64,000 nt of DNA from JAEUMW01 sp963734295 (GTDB taxonomy: Bacteria; Pseudomonadota; Gammaproteobacteria; Burkholderiales; JAEUMW01), in NCBI GenBank assembly GCA_963734295.1, contig CAVTGS010000010.1, positions 118,348 through 182,347 on the forward strand, in the 5' to 3' direction. This document shows, one piece after another, positions 18,306 to 27,642 of the stretch. The notes beneath the pieces are model-generated. The model was given only the letters and a program-made list of their open reading frames with translations. It was not told the DNA's origin and ran no database searches. Both the position numbers and the translations under genes were made by a program. The stretch's first letter is position 1, and each line of letters begins with the position of its first letter.

Positions 18306-19644
18306 CCGCGCGCGCGGGTCGCCGTGGGCGCTGGCGCTCCTCATCGTCCTGTTCGCAGGCCCGGCGGCCGCGCTGCCGTCGATCGAGACGTGGACCACCC
18401 CGGCGGGTGCGCGCGTCTTCTTCGTCGAGAACCACGATCTGCCTATCCTCGACGTGAGCGTGGACTTCTCCGCCGGCTCCTCGTTCGACCGCCGCGAGAA
18501 ATCGGGTGCGGCGGCGCTCACGCAGTACATGCTCCGTTTCGGCGCCGACGGCCTCACGGAGGACCAGATCGCAAATCGCATCGCCGATGTCGGGGCGCAG
18601 CTCTCCGGTCGCTTCGATCTCGACCGGGGCGGCCTGGGCGTGCGCACGCTCGCGAGCGTGCGCGAGCGCGAAGCGGCGATCGAAGTGCTGGCGCAGGTGC
18701 TGCAGTCGCCGTCCTTCCCGCCGGATATCGTGGAGCGGGAAAAGACCCGGATCGTCGCCGGCCTCAAGGAGTCCGACACGAAGCCGGAGACGATCGCGGC
18801 GAAAGCGTTCTATGCCAACGTGTATGGCGACCATCCCTACGCCATGCCGGCCTCCGGCACGCCCGAGACCGTGTCCGGCATCCGCCGCGACGATCTGCTC
18901 GAGTTCTATCGCGCGCATTACAACGCGCCCCGGGCGGTGGTCGCGATCATGGGCGACGTCACGCGCGGGGAAGCCGACGCCATCGCGCGGCGCCTGACGG
19001 ATGGTCTGCCGAAAGCGCCGGCGGACGGCACGCCGCTGCCGGCCGTGACGCCGCTCACCAAGGCAGCCGAGAACCGGATCACGCACCCCGCGACGCAGAG
19101 CCACATCCTGATGGGTGCGCCCGGCATGCGGCGCGACGACCCCGACTACTTCGCGCTCTTCGTCGGCAACTACGTGCTGGGCGGCGGCGGTTTCGTGTCG
19201 CGGTTCACCGAGGAGGTGCGCAGTAAACGCGGCCTCGCCTACAGCGTCTACAGCACCTTCAACCCGCTGCGTTTCGAGGGCCCGTTTCAGATCGGCCTGC
19301 AGACGAAGAAGGAGCAGTCGGGCGAAGCGCTCGATGTCGTGCGCGTCACGCTCAAGGAATTCATCGCCAGCGGGCCGACGGAGCAGGAACTACGCGCGGC
19401 GAAACAGAACATCGTCGGCAGCTTTCCCTTGCGCGTGGACAGCAACAAGAAGATCCACGACTATCTCGCCCTCATCGGGTACTACGACCTGCCGCTCGAC
19501 TACCTGAACGAATTCCCGAAGAACGTACAGCGCGTCACCGCCGAGGACGTGAAGCGCGCATTCGCTAAGCGCGTGAATCCGAACGCGCTCGTCACCGTGG
19601 TCGTCGGCGCGCCGGAAACGAAGACGAGCGCGGCGCCGCAGTGA
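18295..19644 (+). CDS. M16 family protein, non-catalytic subunit
   Basis: A 449-residue paralogue of the gene before it, with a signal peptide ending about 'AGPAAALP'. At the place of HxxEH it reads 'AALTQYMLRFG', so the zinc ligands are gone. It keeps the C-terminal 'VRSKRGLAYSVYS' motif that contributes substrate-binding Arg and Tyr in the partner subunit. It overlaps the previous gene by 11 bases, and its stop overlaps the rsmD GTG start. Confidence 0.86.
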   Translation: MRNSRARGSPWALALLIVLFAGPAAALPSIETWTTPAGARVFFVENHDLPILDVSVDFSAGSSFDRREKSGAAALTQYMLRFGADGLTEDQIANRIADVGAQLSGRFDLDRGGLGVRTLASVREREAAIEVLAQVLQSPSFPPDIVEREKTRIVAGLKESDTKPETIAAKAFYANVYGDHPYAMPASGTPETVSGIRRDDLLEFYRAHYNAPRAVVAIMGDVTRGEADAIARRLTDGLPKAPADGTPLPAVTPLTKAAENRITHPATQSHILMGAPGMRRDDPDYFALFVGNYVLGGGGFVSRFTEEVRSKRGLAYSVYSTFNPLRFEGPFQIGLQTKKEQSGEALDVVRVTLKEFIASGPTEQELRAAKQNIVGSFPLRVDSNKKIHDYLALIGYYDLPLDYLNEFPKNVQRVTAEDVKRAFAKRVNPNALVTVVVGAPETKTSAAPQ

Positions 19645-20213
19645 TCGGGCGCGGCGCCCGCCGACCGGTGAACGCGAACCGGGTGCGGATCATCGGTGGG
19701 GTCTGGCGCCGGCGTCTCGTCCACTTCACCGCGGCCGAGGGTTTGCGGCCCTCGCCCGACCGCGTGCGCGAAACCCTCTTCAACTGGTTGGGCCAGGATC
19801 TCACCGGGCTCGCCTGCCTCGATCTCTTCGCCGGCAGCGGGGTGCTGGGCTTCGAGGCCGCCTCGCGCGGCGCGGCCCGCGTGGTGATGGTCGACCAGAG
19901 CCGGATGGTCGCGCGGGCGCTGCGCGAGAACGCAGAGCGGCTCGGCGCTGCGCAGGTGGAAGTGGTGCAAGGCGATGCGCTGGATTACCTGCGCCACGAC
20001 GCGCGGCAGTTCGATGTCGTTTTCGTCGATCCGCCGTTTACCCAAGATCTGCCGCCCGCGCTGCTGCCGGCAATCCTCCCGCGCCTCGCGGGGGGCGCGC
20101 GGGTCTACGTCGAGAGCGGGCAGGCGTTGACGGCGGGCGCGCCGTGGCGGATGCTGCGCGGGCAGAAGGCAGGGCGCGTTCACTTCCAGCTCCTCGACCG
20201 GGAGGTTTCATGA
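19641..20213 (+). CDS. rsmD: 16S rRNA (guanine966-N2)-methyltransferase
   Basis: RsmD methylates G966 of 16S rRNA. The 190-residue protein has 'VRIIGGVWRRRLVHF', 'LRPSPDRVRETLFNWL', SAM motif I 'CLDLFAGSGVLGFEAASRGA' and the catalytic 'VFVDPPF'. It starts at GTG 19641, which overlaps the M16 stop (GTGA), and overlaps the coaD ATG at its end. Confidence 0.93.
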   Translation: MIGRGARRPVNANRVRIIGGVWRRRLVHFTAAEGLRPSPDRVRETLFNWLGQDLTGLACLDLFAGSGVLGFEAASRGAARVVMVDQSRMVARALRENAERLGAAQVEVVQGDALDYLRHDARQFDVVFVDPPFTQDLPPALLPAILPRLAGGARVYVESGQALTAGAPWRMLRGQKAGRVHFQLLDREVS

Positions 20214-20698
20214 GCCACAAGGTGCTCTATCCAGGTACGTTCGACCCGATCACCCTGGGGCACGAGGACCTCGTCCGCCGCGCTGCGCGCCTCTTCGACC
20301 GCGTGGTCGTCGGGGTGGCCGACAGCCGTGGCAAGCGCCCGATCTTCGACCTGGACGAGCGCGTGCAGATGGCGCAGGCGGTACTCGCCGTCTACCCCAA
20401 CGTCGAGGTGGTGGGCTTCACCGGGCTGCTGATGAAATTTCTCCGCGACCACCAGGCGCGCGTGATTCTCCGCGGGCTCAGGGCGGTCTCCGATTTCGAG
20501 TTCGAGTTCCAGATGGCGGGTATGAATCGCATCCTGCATCCCGACGTCGAGACGCTCTTCCTCACGCCCTCCGAGCAGTACATGTTCATCTCGGCCAGCA
20601 TCGTGCGGGAGATCGGCTCGCTCGGAGGCGACGTGAGCCAGTTCGTGCAGCCCTTGATCGCGCAACGCTTGCGTGAAAAAATGCGCATCGATTCCTGA
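20210..20698 (+). CDS. coaD: Phosphopantetheine adenylyltransferase
   Basis: It makes dephospho-CoA from 4'-phosphopantetheine and ATP. The 162-residue protein has the nucleotidyl-transferase start 'YPGTFDPITLGHEDLVRRA', 'LRGLRAVSDFEFEFQMAGMN' and the 'FISASIVREIGSLGGDV' motif. The ATG overlaps the rsmD stop, the usual rsmD-coaD pairing. Confidence 0.95.
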   Translation: MSHKVLYPGTFDPITLGHEDLVRRAARLFDRVVVGVADSRGKRPIFDLDERVQMAQAVLAVYPNVEVVGFTGLLMKFLRDHQARVILRGLRAVSDFEFEFQMAGMNRILHPDVETLFLTPSEQYMFISASIVREIGSLGGDVSQFVQPLIAQRLREKMRIDS

Positions 20699-20722
20699 TC
20701 ATTGCGCTGGGAAATAGCCGCC

Positions 20723-20983
20723 ATGGCTCTGCTCATCACCGATGCCTGCATCAATTGCGACGTTTGCGAGCCCGAGTGTCCGAACGGCGCGATCGCGCAG
20801 GGGGAGGAGATCTACGTGATCGCCCCCAATCTCTGCACGGAGTGCGTCGGCCACTACGACACGCCCCAGTGCGTCGAGGTGTGCCCGGTGGACTGCATCG
20901 TCCCGAATCCGGACGTGGTCGAGAACGAGGAACAACTCAAGCTCAAGTACCGCGGCCTGATGGCGGAGAAGCTGCCCGCCTGA
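20723..20983 (+). CDS. Bacterial 2[4Fe-4S] ferredoxin (YfhL type)
   Basis: An 86-residue ferredoxin with cluster motifs 'CINCDVCEPECP' and, further on, 'CTECVGHYDTPQCVEVCPVDC'-type spacing (C-x2-C-x8-C-x3-C-P), plus the C-terminal extension with 'LKLKYRGLMAEKLPA'. This is the YfhL/Alvin type that follows coaD in many proteobacteria. ATG 20723 is chosen over an in-frame upstream ATG because the family begins 'MALLIT'. Confidence 0.93.
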   Translation: MALLITDACINCDVCEPECPNGAIAQGEEIYVIAPNLCTECVGHYDTPQCVEVCPVDCIVPNPDVVENEEQLKLKYRGLMAEKLPA

Positions 20984-20993
20984 AGCGCAATTC

Positions 20994-21809
20994 TCAGCGC
21001 TGACAGCGCGGACAGTAGAAGGTCGAGCGCTGTCCCTGACGCAATAGCCTGATCGTCGAGCCGCATCGCCGGCACGGCTCGCCCGCCCGGCCGTACACGC
21101 CGTATTGCTGCTGGAAGCATCCCGGTGCCCCGTTGGCATCGACGAAATCGCGCAGGGTGCTGCCGCCCGCTGCGAGCGCGAGCTCGAGCGTCGTGTGGAT
21201 CGCCTCCGCCAGCACCCGGTAGCGCGCGCGGCTCACCCGCCCGGCACCGCGGGACGGATGAATACCGGCGCGAAAGAGGGCCTCGCTCGCGTAGATGTTG
21301 CCGATGCCCGCCAGGACATGGCCGTCCATGAGCACCTGCTTGATCGCCGCCTTGCGCCCGCGCGTCCCGGTGTACAGCCGGTCGCCGTCGAACCCGGGCG
21401 CGAGCGGCTCCGGTCCCAGTGCCGCGAGCAGCGGATGCTCGAGCGGATCGTGTTCCACCCAGTGCACGCTGCCGAAGCGGCGCGGATCGCTGAAGCGCAG
21501 CAGCCTGCCGTCGTCGAGCGCGAGGTCGAGGTGATCGTGCTTGCCGGGCGGCGTCGAGGACGGCACCACGCACAGGCTGCCGGACATGCCGAGGTGGACG
21601 ATCAGCGTGCCGCCGTCGCAGCGGATCAGGAGGTACTTGCCGCGGCGGTCGACGTCTGCGATTGCGCGCGCCTCCAGTTGCCGCTCGAAATCGCGCGCGA
21701 CCGGCCAGCGCAGGCCGCGATGGCGGACGATGGCCCGCGCGAAGCGGCGCCCGGTCAGGAGCGGGGCGAGCCCGCGGCGGATGGTTTCGACTTCCGGCAG
21801 CTCGGGCAT
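20994..21809 (-). CDS. mutM: Formamidopyrimidine-DNA glycosylase
   Basis: It removes 8-oxoguanine and formamidopyrimidines from DNA. The 271-residue protein starts 'MPELPEVETIRRGL' (Pro2 nucleophile and Glu3), has 'RRGKYLL' with the beta-hairpin lysine, the H2TH region 'AGIGNIYASEALFRAGIHP' and the C-terminal zinc finger 'CRRCGSTIRL...FYCPRC'. It is convergent with the ferredoxin gene. Confidence 0.95.
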   Translation of the reverse strand: MPELPEVETIRRGLAPLLTGRRFARAIVRHRGLRWPVARDFERQLEARAIADVDRRGKYLLIRCDGGTLIVHLGMSGSLCVVPSSTPPGKHDHLDLALDDGRLLRFSDPRRFGSVHWVEHDPLEHPLLAALGPEPLAPGFDGDRLYTGTRGRKAAIKQVLMDGHVLAGIGNIYASEALFRAGIHPSRGAGRVSRARYRVLAEAIHTTLELALAAGGSTLRDFVDANGAPGCFQQQYGVYGRAGEPCRRCGSTIRLLRQGQRSTFYCPRCQR

Positions 21810-21825
21810 CGCTGTGCGACCGCGC

Positions 21826-22662
21826 CTATTTCGAATCGGCGGCGGGCGGGGTCAGCAGGCGTTTCCCCGCGGCCGCCGAGAAGAGATACTGCAGCCCTTC
21901 GTCTTCCCGCAGCAGCACGAGCTCGGGTTCCCGCTGCACGATCGTCAAGCGGACAACCGTCCCGTTCCTGAGTGTGACGGTGATGGGCTTCCCGGCGGCA
22001 GTCCCCGCGCCTTTCTGGGTGAGCAGGCTCGCCGCGCTCCGCCATTCGTCACCCCAGCGGTTGAGATCGTCCTGGCTCCAGCCCGGCGTCTCCGGACTGA
22101 GCTTCCAGATGCCCTCGCGCTGTGCCATCGTCATGCCGGGGAGCGCGATCGCCACCGGCTCTTCGTCCGGTCCGAACAACTGGCGCCCGGTCACGTCCTT
22201 CGCTTCCTGGGGCAGCGCCGCGGCGTAACGCAGCGGGACGAGGTACACGTCCTCGCCCACCATCACATACTGCTCGTTGCTCAACTCGTTCACGGTACCG
22301 AACGCGATGGCTCGATCGTCGAACACGACGCGCGCCTGCGGCCGCTCGAGGTCGAAGCGGGCGAGATCGGTTGCCGATAGCTTGCGGCTCGCCTTGGCGT
22401 GCAGAAGGTCGAGCAGCTGCCTCGTGCGGAACGCGTCGGCGCGCGCCCGATAGGGCTCGGCGAGATGCCAGTGGCCGTCGCGCTTTTCGAGCACGACCGG
22501 CTCTCCGCCGCGCTCCACCCGGATTCGCGTCACCCGCTCCGGATCGAGCGCAAAGAGCGCGAGCTCCGGCGCGGCGCCGGGTCGCGGGCGCAGATAGAGG
22601 AAGAGGGCGAGCCCGGCAACGAGCAGTGCGAGGGCGACATTGACGAGGGTGGCACGGCTCAT
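21826..22662 (-). CDS. DUF4340 protein of ABC exporter operon
   Basis: A 278-residue protein with one N-terminal helix ('TLVNVALALLVAGLALFLYL') and a periplasmic DUF4340 domain ('ITRIRVERGGEPVVLEKRDGHWHL' region, then 'FGTVNELSNEQYVMVGEDVYLV'). DUF4340 proteins follow GldG-like ABC auxiliary proteins. The ATG overlaps the end of the upstream gene by 4 bases, so it is the last gene of this operon. Function unknown. Confidence 0.8.
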   Translation of the reverse strand: MSRATLVNVALALLVAGLALFLYLRPRPGAAPELALFALDPERVTRIRVERGGEPVVLEKRDGHWHLAEPYRARADAFRTRQLLDLLHAKASRKLSATDLARFDLERPQARVVFDDRAIAFGTVNELSNEQYVMVGEDVYLVPLRYAAALPQEAKDVTGRQLFGPDEEPVAIALPGMTMAQREGIWKLSPETPGWSQDDLNRWGDEWRSAASLLTQKGAGTAAGKPITVTLRNGTVVRLTIVQREPELVLLREDEGLQYLFSAAAGKRLLTPPAADSK

Positions 22663-24011
22663 GGCCGGCGCCGCCGCCACCACGTTGCCGCTCCGGTGGC
22701 GAGAAACGCGACCGGCAGCAGCACGAGAAATCCCGCCGCGATCGCGAACAGGCCGAGGCGCCCGAGCTCGAGGCTCGCGTCCACGGTGGCGCGCGGCTGG
22801 ACGGTGATGAGATCGTCGTCGCCGACGAGCCAGTTCACGATGTTGACCCCAAGATCGAGGTTGCCTGCCAGTCCCAGATAGGTATTGGCGAGAAAGTGCG
22901 CGGTGCCGATCACGACGACCCGCTGCGTGCGGTCTGCCACGGGTCGCTCGAGGGCGTAGCCGATGGTCACCGGTCCCGCCGCATCGTGCGCCTTGTCGAA
23001 GGTCGCGGCATCGTTCGCTTCCCCGCTTTCGAGCCAGCCCCGCGGCGCCACCTCCATCAGTGGAAACGCCCGCCATTCCTTCCCCTCCACCACGCCGATC
23101 TGGCGCGCGAACGGGAATACCGCGTTCAGCGGGAAATCGCGCACGATGGTGTGGTTGCCGTAACCGTGCACGACGGCGTTCGCCTGTGGCAGCCCCATCT
23201 GCCGCGCCGCCGGATCCACCACGGTGCCGGGCGACAGCACCAGGGAGAGGTACTCCGCGACCGGTTCGAGCCCGTGCAGCGGCTCCTGATCGATCAACCA
23301 CAGCAGGTTGCCGCCGCGCTCGAGGAAGCGCTTCACCTTTTCGACTTCGCCGGGCAGGAGGTCGACCTGCGGACTGGCAACGACGAGGACGGCGGTGTTG
23401 TCGGGGACGGCCTGCGCAATGCCGAGGTTTACCGTACCGAGCCGCAGTCCCTTGCTCTCCAGTTGTTTGCCGAAGTCGCCGAGGTCGTGATTGGCGGGCC
23501 CCGCAAGGCGCCGCTCGCCGTGTCCGTCGAGCCCGGCGACGATACGCTCCGAGCCGCGCGACAAGCGCATGAGGAGATTGGTGAGCGCCTGTTCGTTGAG
23601 TTGGGTCAGGTGCTCCGAGCGGCCGCCGAAGGCGATGACGAGCTCGCCGTTCACCCGCACCTTTGCTTCCGCCGCGAGCTTCGGATACTCGCGCGGATCG
23701 ACGATCGCGAGCGTCAAGTCCGGCTTCGCGCGGCGATAGGGTTCGACGAAGTCCTGGATGATCTTGCGGATGTCGCCGAGCTCGGGGTCCTGCTCCGTCG
23801 CGTAAGCGGTGATCGTGACCGGCCCCTGCATCTGCGCGAGCACGTCCCGCGTCGGCTTCGACAGCGTGTTGCGGCGACTCTGCGTGAGATCCCACTGCAC
23901 GCGGTAATCCTGGGCGAGCCGCACCAGCATGAGCACGGCCGCCACCAGCAGAACGACGAAGAAGCCGTTCTGCAGAATCAGCCGGCGGCGCAACTGACGG
24001 CTTGCCTCCAC
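22659..24011 (-). CDS. GldG-like ABC transporter auxiliary protein
   Basis: A 450-residue protein with an N-terminal helix, a large periplasmic part and a C-terminal helix ('LGLFAIAAGFLVLLPVAFLA'). The features 'DLTQSRRNTLSKPTRDVLAQ', 'VTITAYAT', 'LVVASPQVDLLPGEVEKVKRF' and 'GGNLLWLIDQ' fit the GldG/DUF4350-type ABC subfamily. The gene lies between the permease and the DUF4340 gene. The name refers to the family; nothing here suggests gliding. Confidence 0.82.
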   Translation of the reverse strand: MEASRQLRRRLILQNGFFVVLLVAAVLMLVRLAQDYRVQWDLTQSRRNTLSKPTRDVLAQMQGPVTITAYATEQDPELGDIRKIIQDFVEPYRRAKPDLTLAIVDPREYPKLAAEAKVRVNGELVIAFGGRSEHLTQLNEQALTNLLMRLSRGSERIVAGLDGHGERRLAGPANHDLGDFGKQLESKGLRLGTVNLGIAQAVPDNTAVLVVASPQVDLLPGEVEKVKRFLERGGNLLWLIDQEPLHGLEPVAEYLSLVLSPGTVVDPAARQMGLPQANAVVHGYGNHTIVRDFPLNAVFPFARQIGVVEGKEWRAFPLMEVAPRGWLESGEANDAATFDKAHDAAGPVTIGYALERPVADRTQRVVVIGTAHFLANTYLGLAGNLDLGVNIVNWLVGDDDLITVQPRATVDASLELGRLGLFAIAAGFLVLLPVAFLATGAATWWRRRRP

Positions 24012-24012
24012 G

Positions 24013-24756
24013 CTAACCCCGCAGGCGGTCGGCGTCGAGGCGGCGGATCGCGAGCACGAGAAAGAGCCCGGTCAGCAGCGCAAAGTACGCGAGGTTCGCC
24101 GTGTCGACGATGCCCTTGGTGAACGGCTCGAAGTGCTTGAGCAGCGACACGAGGTGCACCGGGCTCGCCGGATCCGAAGTGGCGAGATTGATCATCCACA
24201 GCACGAGCGAGATGGCGAGCGCCGTCACCGCCGCAACCACCGGATGCGCGGTCAGGCACGAGCTGTAGAGCCCGATCGCGGCGAGGCCGGCGGCGACCAG
24301 CGCGAGGCCGATCAGGTTCGACGCCACGAGTCCCCAGTCGAGGCGACCGCCCAGAGCGAGCGCTGCACCCATCGCGCCGATCATGAGCACCGGCACGAGC
24401 AGAAACGCGAATAGCCCGAGAAACTTGCCGAGCACGATGTCCGTCATCGAGAGCGGCGCGGACAGGAGAAAGGTCATGGTCTGATTGCGCCGCTCTTCGG
24501 CCACGAGGCGCATCGAGAGCAGCGGCACCGCCATCACCAGGACGATCGACGCGACGCCGAAGACCGGCGAGATCACGAGTTCGGTCGCGCCCGGCGGATT
24601 GGCGATGGCCGCGAGCTGGCTCTGGACGGCGAGAAAGGCGTCGAGCCGCGCCAGGAAGATCCAGGCGAGGATGAGCTGGAAGAACGCGAGGACCACCCAG
24701 GGAAGCGGTGACACGAAGAGCGCCCGCAACTCCTTCGCGGCGACGGCAGCGATCAC
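24013..24756 (-). CDS. ABC-2 type permease (GldF-like)
   Basis: A 247-residue membrane protein with six predicted helices. It opens 'MIAAVAAKELRALFVSPLPW', and has 'MRLVAEERRNQTMTFLLSAPLS', the typical ABC-2 permease element. It overlaps the ATPase gene by 4 bases and sits 1 base from the GldG-like gene, so the four genes form one operon. Substrate unknown. Confidence 0.87.
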   Translation of the reverse strand: MIAAVAAKELRALFVSPLPWVVLAFFQLILAWIFLARLDAFLAVQSQLAAIANPPGATELVISPVFGVASIVLVMAVPLLSMRLVAEERRNQTMTFLLSAPLSMTDIVLGKFLGLFAFLLVPVLMIGAMGAALALGGRLDWGLVASNLIGLALVAAGLAAIGLYSSCLTAHPVVAAVTALAISLVLWMINLATSDPASPVHLVSLLKHFEPFTKGIVDTANLAYFALLTGLFLVLAIRRLDADRLRG

Positions 24757-25712
24757 GCGGCGGCCCCCGCGCTCGCATCCTCGCGCTGGGTGAGGTGCCC
24801 GAAGATCTCCTCCAGGCTCGCCTGCGCGGGGGCGATCTGATAGAGGCGCCAGCCCTGCGCCACCGCGTGCCGGACGATCTCCTCGCCCGGATCGGCATCG
24901 GCCTCGGGCTCGATGCGAAAAAGATCCGCGCCTGCCGCTTCCACGTGCGCGACACCGGGTACTGCTTCGAGCTCGGTCACGGTGGGCGGGCGGCGCAAGC
25001 CCACCAGCAGGGCGCGGCCGCCGCGCAGCGCGCGCAGGTCGTCGACCGTGCCGCTGTAGACCACGCTGCCCTCGTGCATGATCTGCACGCGGTCGCAGAC
25101 GGTTTCCACCTCGGGCAGGATGTGGGTGGAGAGAATCACGCCGCGCCCCGAGACAAGCTCGCGGATGAGCGCGCGGATCTCGCGGATCTGGTTCGGGTCG
25201 AGGCCCACCGTGGGTTCGTCGAGAATGATGAGATCGGGCTCGTGGACGATCGCCTGGGCGATGCCGACCCGCTGCTGATAGCCCTTGGACAGCGTGCCGA
25301 TCAACTGGCCGGCCACCGCGGCAAGCCCGCAGCGCTCGCCCGCGCTCGCCGCCGCCGCCGCGATGTGCTGCTTCGGCACCCGATGCAGCCGCGCCGCGAG
25401 CTTCAGATATTCATCGACGCGAAGCTCGCGGTAGAGCGGCGGCGTCTCCGGCAGATAGCCCACGTGGCGCTTGGCCGCCACCGGCCGCTCCAGCAGATCC
25501 ACGCCGCAGATCGAGATGCTGCCGGCGCCGGGGCTCAGGTTGCCGGTGAGCATCTGCATGGTGGTCGTCTTGCCCGCGCCGTTGGGACCGAGGAAGCCCA
25601 GCACTTCCCCGCGCCCGACCTTGAGCTCGACGTCCCGCACCACCGGACGGCCGGCGAAGCTTTTCGAAAGCGCACGGGCATCGAGGGTGAACGATGAGAC
25701 GGGATCGGACAT
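24753..25712 (-). CDS. ABC transporter ATP-binding protein (GldA/NatA-like)
   Basis: A 319-residue ATPase with Walker A 'FLGPNGAGKTTTMQML', the signature 'GTLSKGYQQRVGIAQA', Walker B 'LIILDEPTVGLDPNQ' and the switch histidine in 'VILSTHILPEVE'. The last 90 residues form the extra C-terminal domain common in this subfamily. It is the first gene of the operon and divergent from the TPR lipoprotein gene. Confidence 0.9.
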   Translation of the reverse strand: MSDPVSSFTLDARALSKSFAGRPVVRDVELKVGRGEVLGFLGPNGAGKTTTMQMLTGNLSPGAGSISICGVDLLERPVAAKRHVGYLPETPPLYRELRVDEYLKLAARLHRVPKQHIAAAAASAGERCGLAAVAGQLIGTLSKGYQQRVGIAQAIVHEPDLIILDEPTVGLDPNQIREIRALIRELVSGRGVILSTHILPEVETVCDRVQIMHEGSVVYSGTVDDLRALRGGRALLVGLRRPPTVTELEAVPGVAHVEAAGADLFRIEPEADADPGEEIVRHAVAQGWRLYQIAPAQASLEEIFGHLTQREDASAGAAA

Positions 25713-25765
25713 AGACGAAGAGCGGCGGCATGGGTTGACGGCGACTGCCCCGCGGCCGGCGTCAA

Positions 25766-25794
25766 TTGAAACGGGCCGTAAATATACCTAATAT
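25766..25794 (+). promoter_or_regulatory. Sigma-70 promoter of the TPR lipoprotein gene
   Basis: TTGAAA and TAATAT are separated by exactly 17 bases in an AT-rich patch inside GC-rich DNA. The start point would be near 25801, giving a leader of about 100 bases before ATG 25900. Confidence 0.65.
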
Positions 25795-25899
25795 GCTGAG
25801 TTCCATACAGTCTTGCCGAGCGTGGCGCGGCGCTTGCGAACCTCGCCGCGCCAGCGCATCTCTAACGATCTCTCGTCCTCTCGCAATCGGGCCCCATTG

Positions 25900-27642
25900 A
25901 TGAATCGAACCCTTACCGCGGCCCTGCCGCTTCTTGCGGTCTTCTTGTCGGCGTGTGCGCAGAGCCCGCAAAAGCCGGCCGCGGAGCCCGCTGCGAAGCC
26001 GCCTCCCGCCGCCGCGCCCCGGGCGGAAGTGCCGCGTCAGCCCCCGCTGCCGGAGCAGGAGCTCACCAACGAGATCCTGTACCGCTTCCTGATCGGAGAG
26101 GTCGCCGGTCAGCGCGGCCGGCTCGACGTGGCGACGCAGGCCTACATCGAAATGGCGCGGAAGACGCAGGATCCGCGCATCGCCCAGCGCGCGACGGAGG
26201 TCGCGCTCTTCGCGCGGGCGCAGGACCAGGCACTGGAAGCGGCGCGGATCTGGGTCGCGGCGGACCCGGATTCGGTCCGCGCCCAGCAGGCCCTGACCGC
26301 CCTGCTCGTCAACGCCAACAAGCTCGGCGAGGCGAAGCCGCTGCTCGAGAAGCTCTTGCAGGAAGAGAAGGCCAACGTCGGTCCGGCTTTTCTGCAGTTG
26401 AGCAGCCTGCTCTCCCGCGCCACCGACAAGAAGGCCGCGCTGCAACTCGTCCGCGATCTCGCGCAGCCTTATCCCGCCGTGGCGGAAGCGCATCTCGCGG
26501 TGGCCCAGGCGGCGCTCGGCGCCGACGACCTCGAGCTCGCCGCGCGCGCGGCCGAAGAGGCGACGAAGCTGCGGCCGGATTGGGAGCTCGCCGCCCTGAT
26601 GCGGGGTCAGGTGCTGCAGCGCCGTTCGAACGCGGAGGCGCTCGCCTACTGGCGGGGCTATCTCAAGGAGTATCCGCAGGCGAAGGACGTGCGGCTCAAC
26701 TATGCACGCCTGCTCGTGAGCGACCGCAACTACGAGGAAGCGCGCAAGGAGTTCGAGCGTCTGGGCAAGGATTTTCCGCAGAATGCCGACGTCACCATGG
26801 CGGTCGCGCTGCTCGCCATCGAGTTGAAGGACTACGAGGCGGCCGAGCAGACGTTGAAGCGCGCCCTCGGCCAGAACCCGAAGGACAGCGACACCATCCG
26901 CCTCTATCTCGGACAGGTGGACGAGGAGCGCAAGCGGTTCGACGACGCCAAGCGCTGGTATCAGGAAGTGGGGCGCGGTGACCAGTACATTCCGGCCCAG
27001 GTGCGTTATGCCGGCGTCGTCGCCAAGGAGGGCGATCTCGCCGGGGCGCGGCGCTACCTGCAGCAGCTTCCGGTGCAGAACAACCAGCAGCGGGTGCAGC
27101 TGATCCAGGCCGAAGCCCAGCTCCTGCGCGACCAGAGCCAGTACCAGGAAGCCTACGATCTCCTCGGCCGCTCGCTCGACAAGCTGCCGAACTACCCCGA
27201 CCTGCTCTACGACTATGCGATGGCGGCGGAAAAGGTGAATCGCGTCGACGTGCTCGAGACCAACCTGAAGAAGCTCATCGTCATCAAGCCGGACCACGCG
27301 CACGCCTACAACGCCCTGGGCTACACCCTCGCCGACCGCAACGAGCGCCTGAAGGAAGCCGAGGAATACATCGACCGTGCGCTCAAGATCTCGCCCGACG
27401 ATCCCTTCATCCTCGACAGCAAGGGCTGGGTGCTCTATCGCCGCGGCCAGACCAAGGAAGCCCTCGTCTATCTGCGCCGTGCCTTCGCGGAGCGTCCCGA
27501 TCCGGAGATCGCCGCCCATCTGGGCGAGGTGCTGTGGGCGCAGGGACAGAAGGACGAAGCCGAGAAGGTCTGGCGTCAGGCGCTGCAGGACAACCCCGAC
27601 AACGAGGCGCTGCGCACCGCGGTCAAGCGGTTCCTGCCCTGA
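25900..27642 (+). CDS. TPR-repeat lipoprotein
   Basis: A 580-residue lipoprotein ('ALPLLAVFLSAC', lipid Cys at residue 17) followed by an Ala/Pro linker and TPR repeats over most of the chain, for example 'AYNALGYTLADRN' and 'GWVLYRRGQTKEALVYLRRA' near the C-terminus. This protein regularly precedes lolB and ispE in betaproteobacteria and probably acts at the outer membrane. The frame is open upstream to 25813, but ATG 25900 is where the lipoprotein signal begins. Confidence 0.85.
   Translation: MNRTLTAALPLLAVFLSACAQSPQKPAAEPAAKPPPAAAPRAEVPRQPPLPEQELTNEILYRFLIGEVAGQRGRLDVATQAYIEMARKTQDPRIAQRATEVALFARAQDQALEAARIWVAADPDSVRAQQALTALLVNANKLGEAKPLLEKLLQEEKANVGPAFLQLSSLLSRATDKKAALQLVRDLAQPYPAVAEAHLAVAQAALGADDLELAARAAEEATKLRPDWELAALMRGQVLQRRSNAEALAYWRGYLKEYPQAKDVRLNYARLLVSDRNYEEARKEFERLGKDFPQNADVTMAVALLAIELKDYEAAEQTLKRALGQNPKDSDTIRLYLGQVDEERKRFDDAKRWYQEVGRGDQYIPAQVRYAGVVAKEGDLAGARRYLQQLPVQNNQQRVQLIQAEAQLLRDQSQYQEAYDLLGRSLDKLPNYPDLLYDYAMAAEKVNRVDVLETNLKKLIVIKPDHAHAYNALGYTLADRNERLKEAEEYIDRALKISPDDPFILDSKGWVLYRRGQTKEALVYLRRAFAERPDPEIAAHLGEVLWAQGQKDEAEKVWRQALQDNPDNEALRTAVKRFLP

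Noticed and set aside
21826..25712. Gliding motility locus
   Set aside because: Only the ABC-related proteins are present, without any other gld or spr gene, and the same operon is common in non-gliding proteobacteria.
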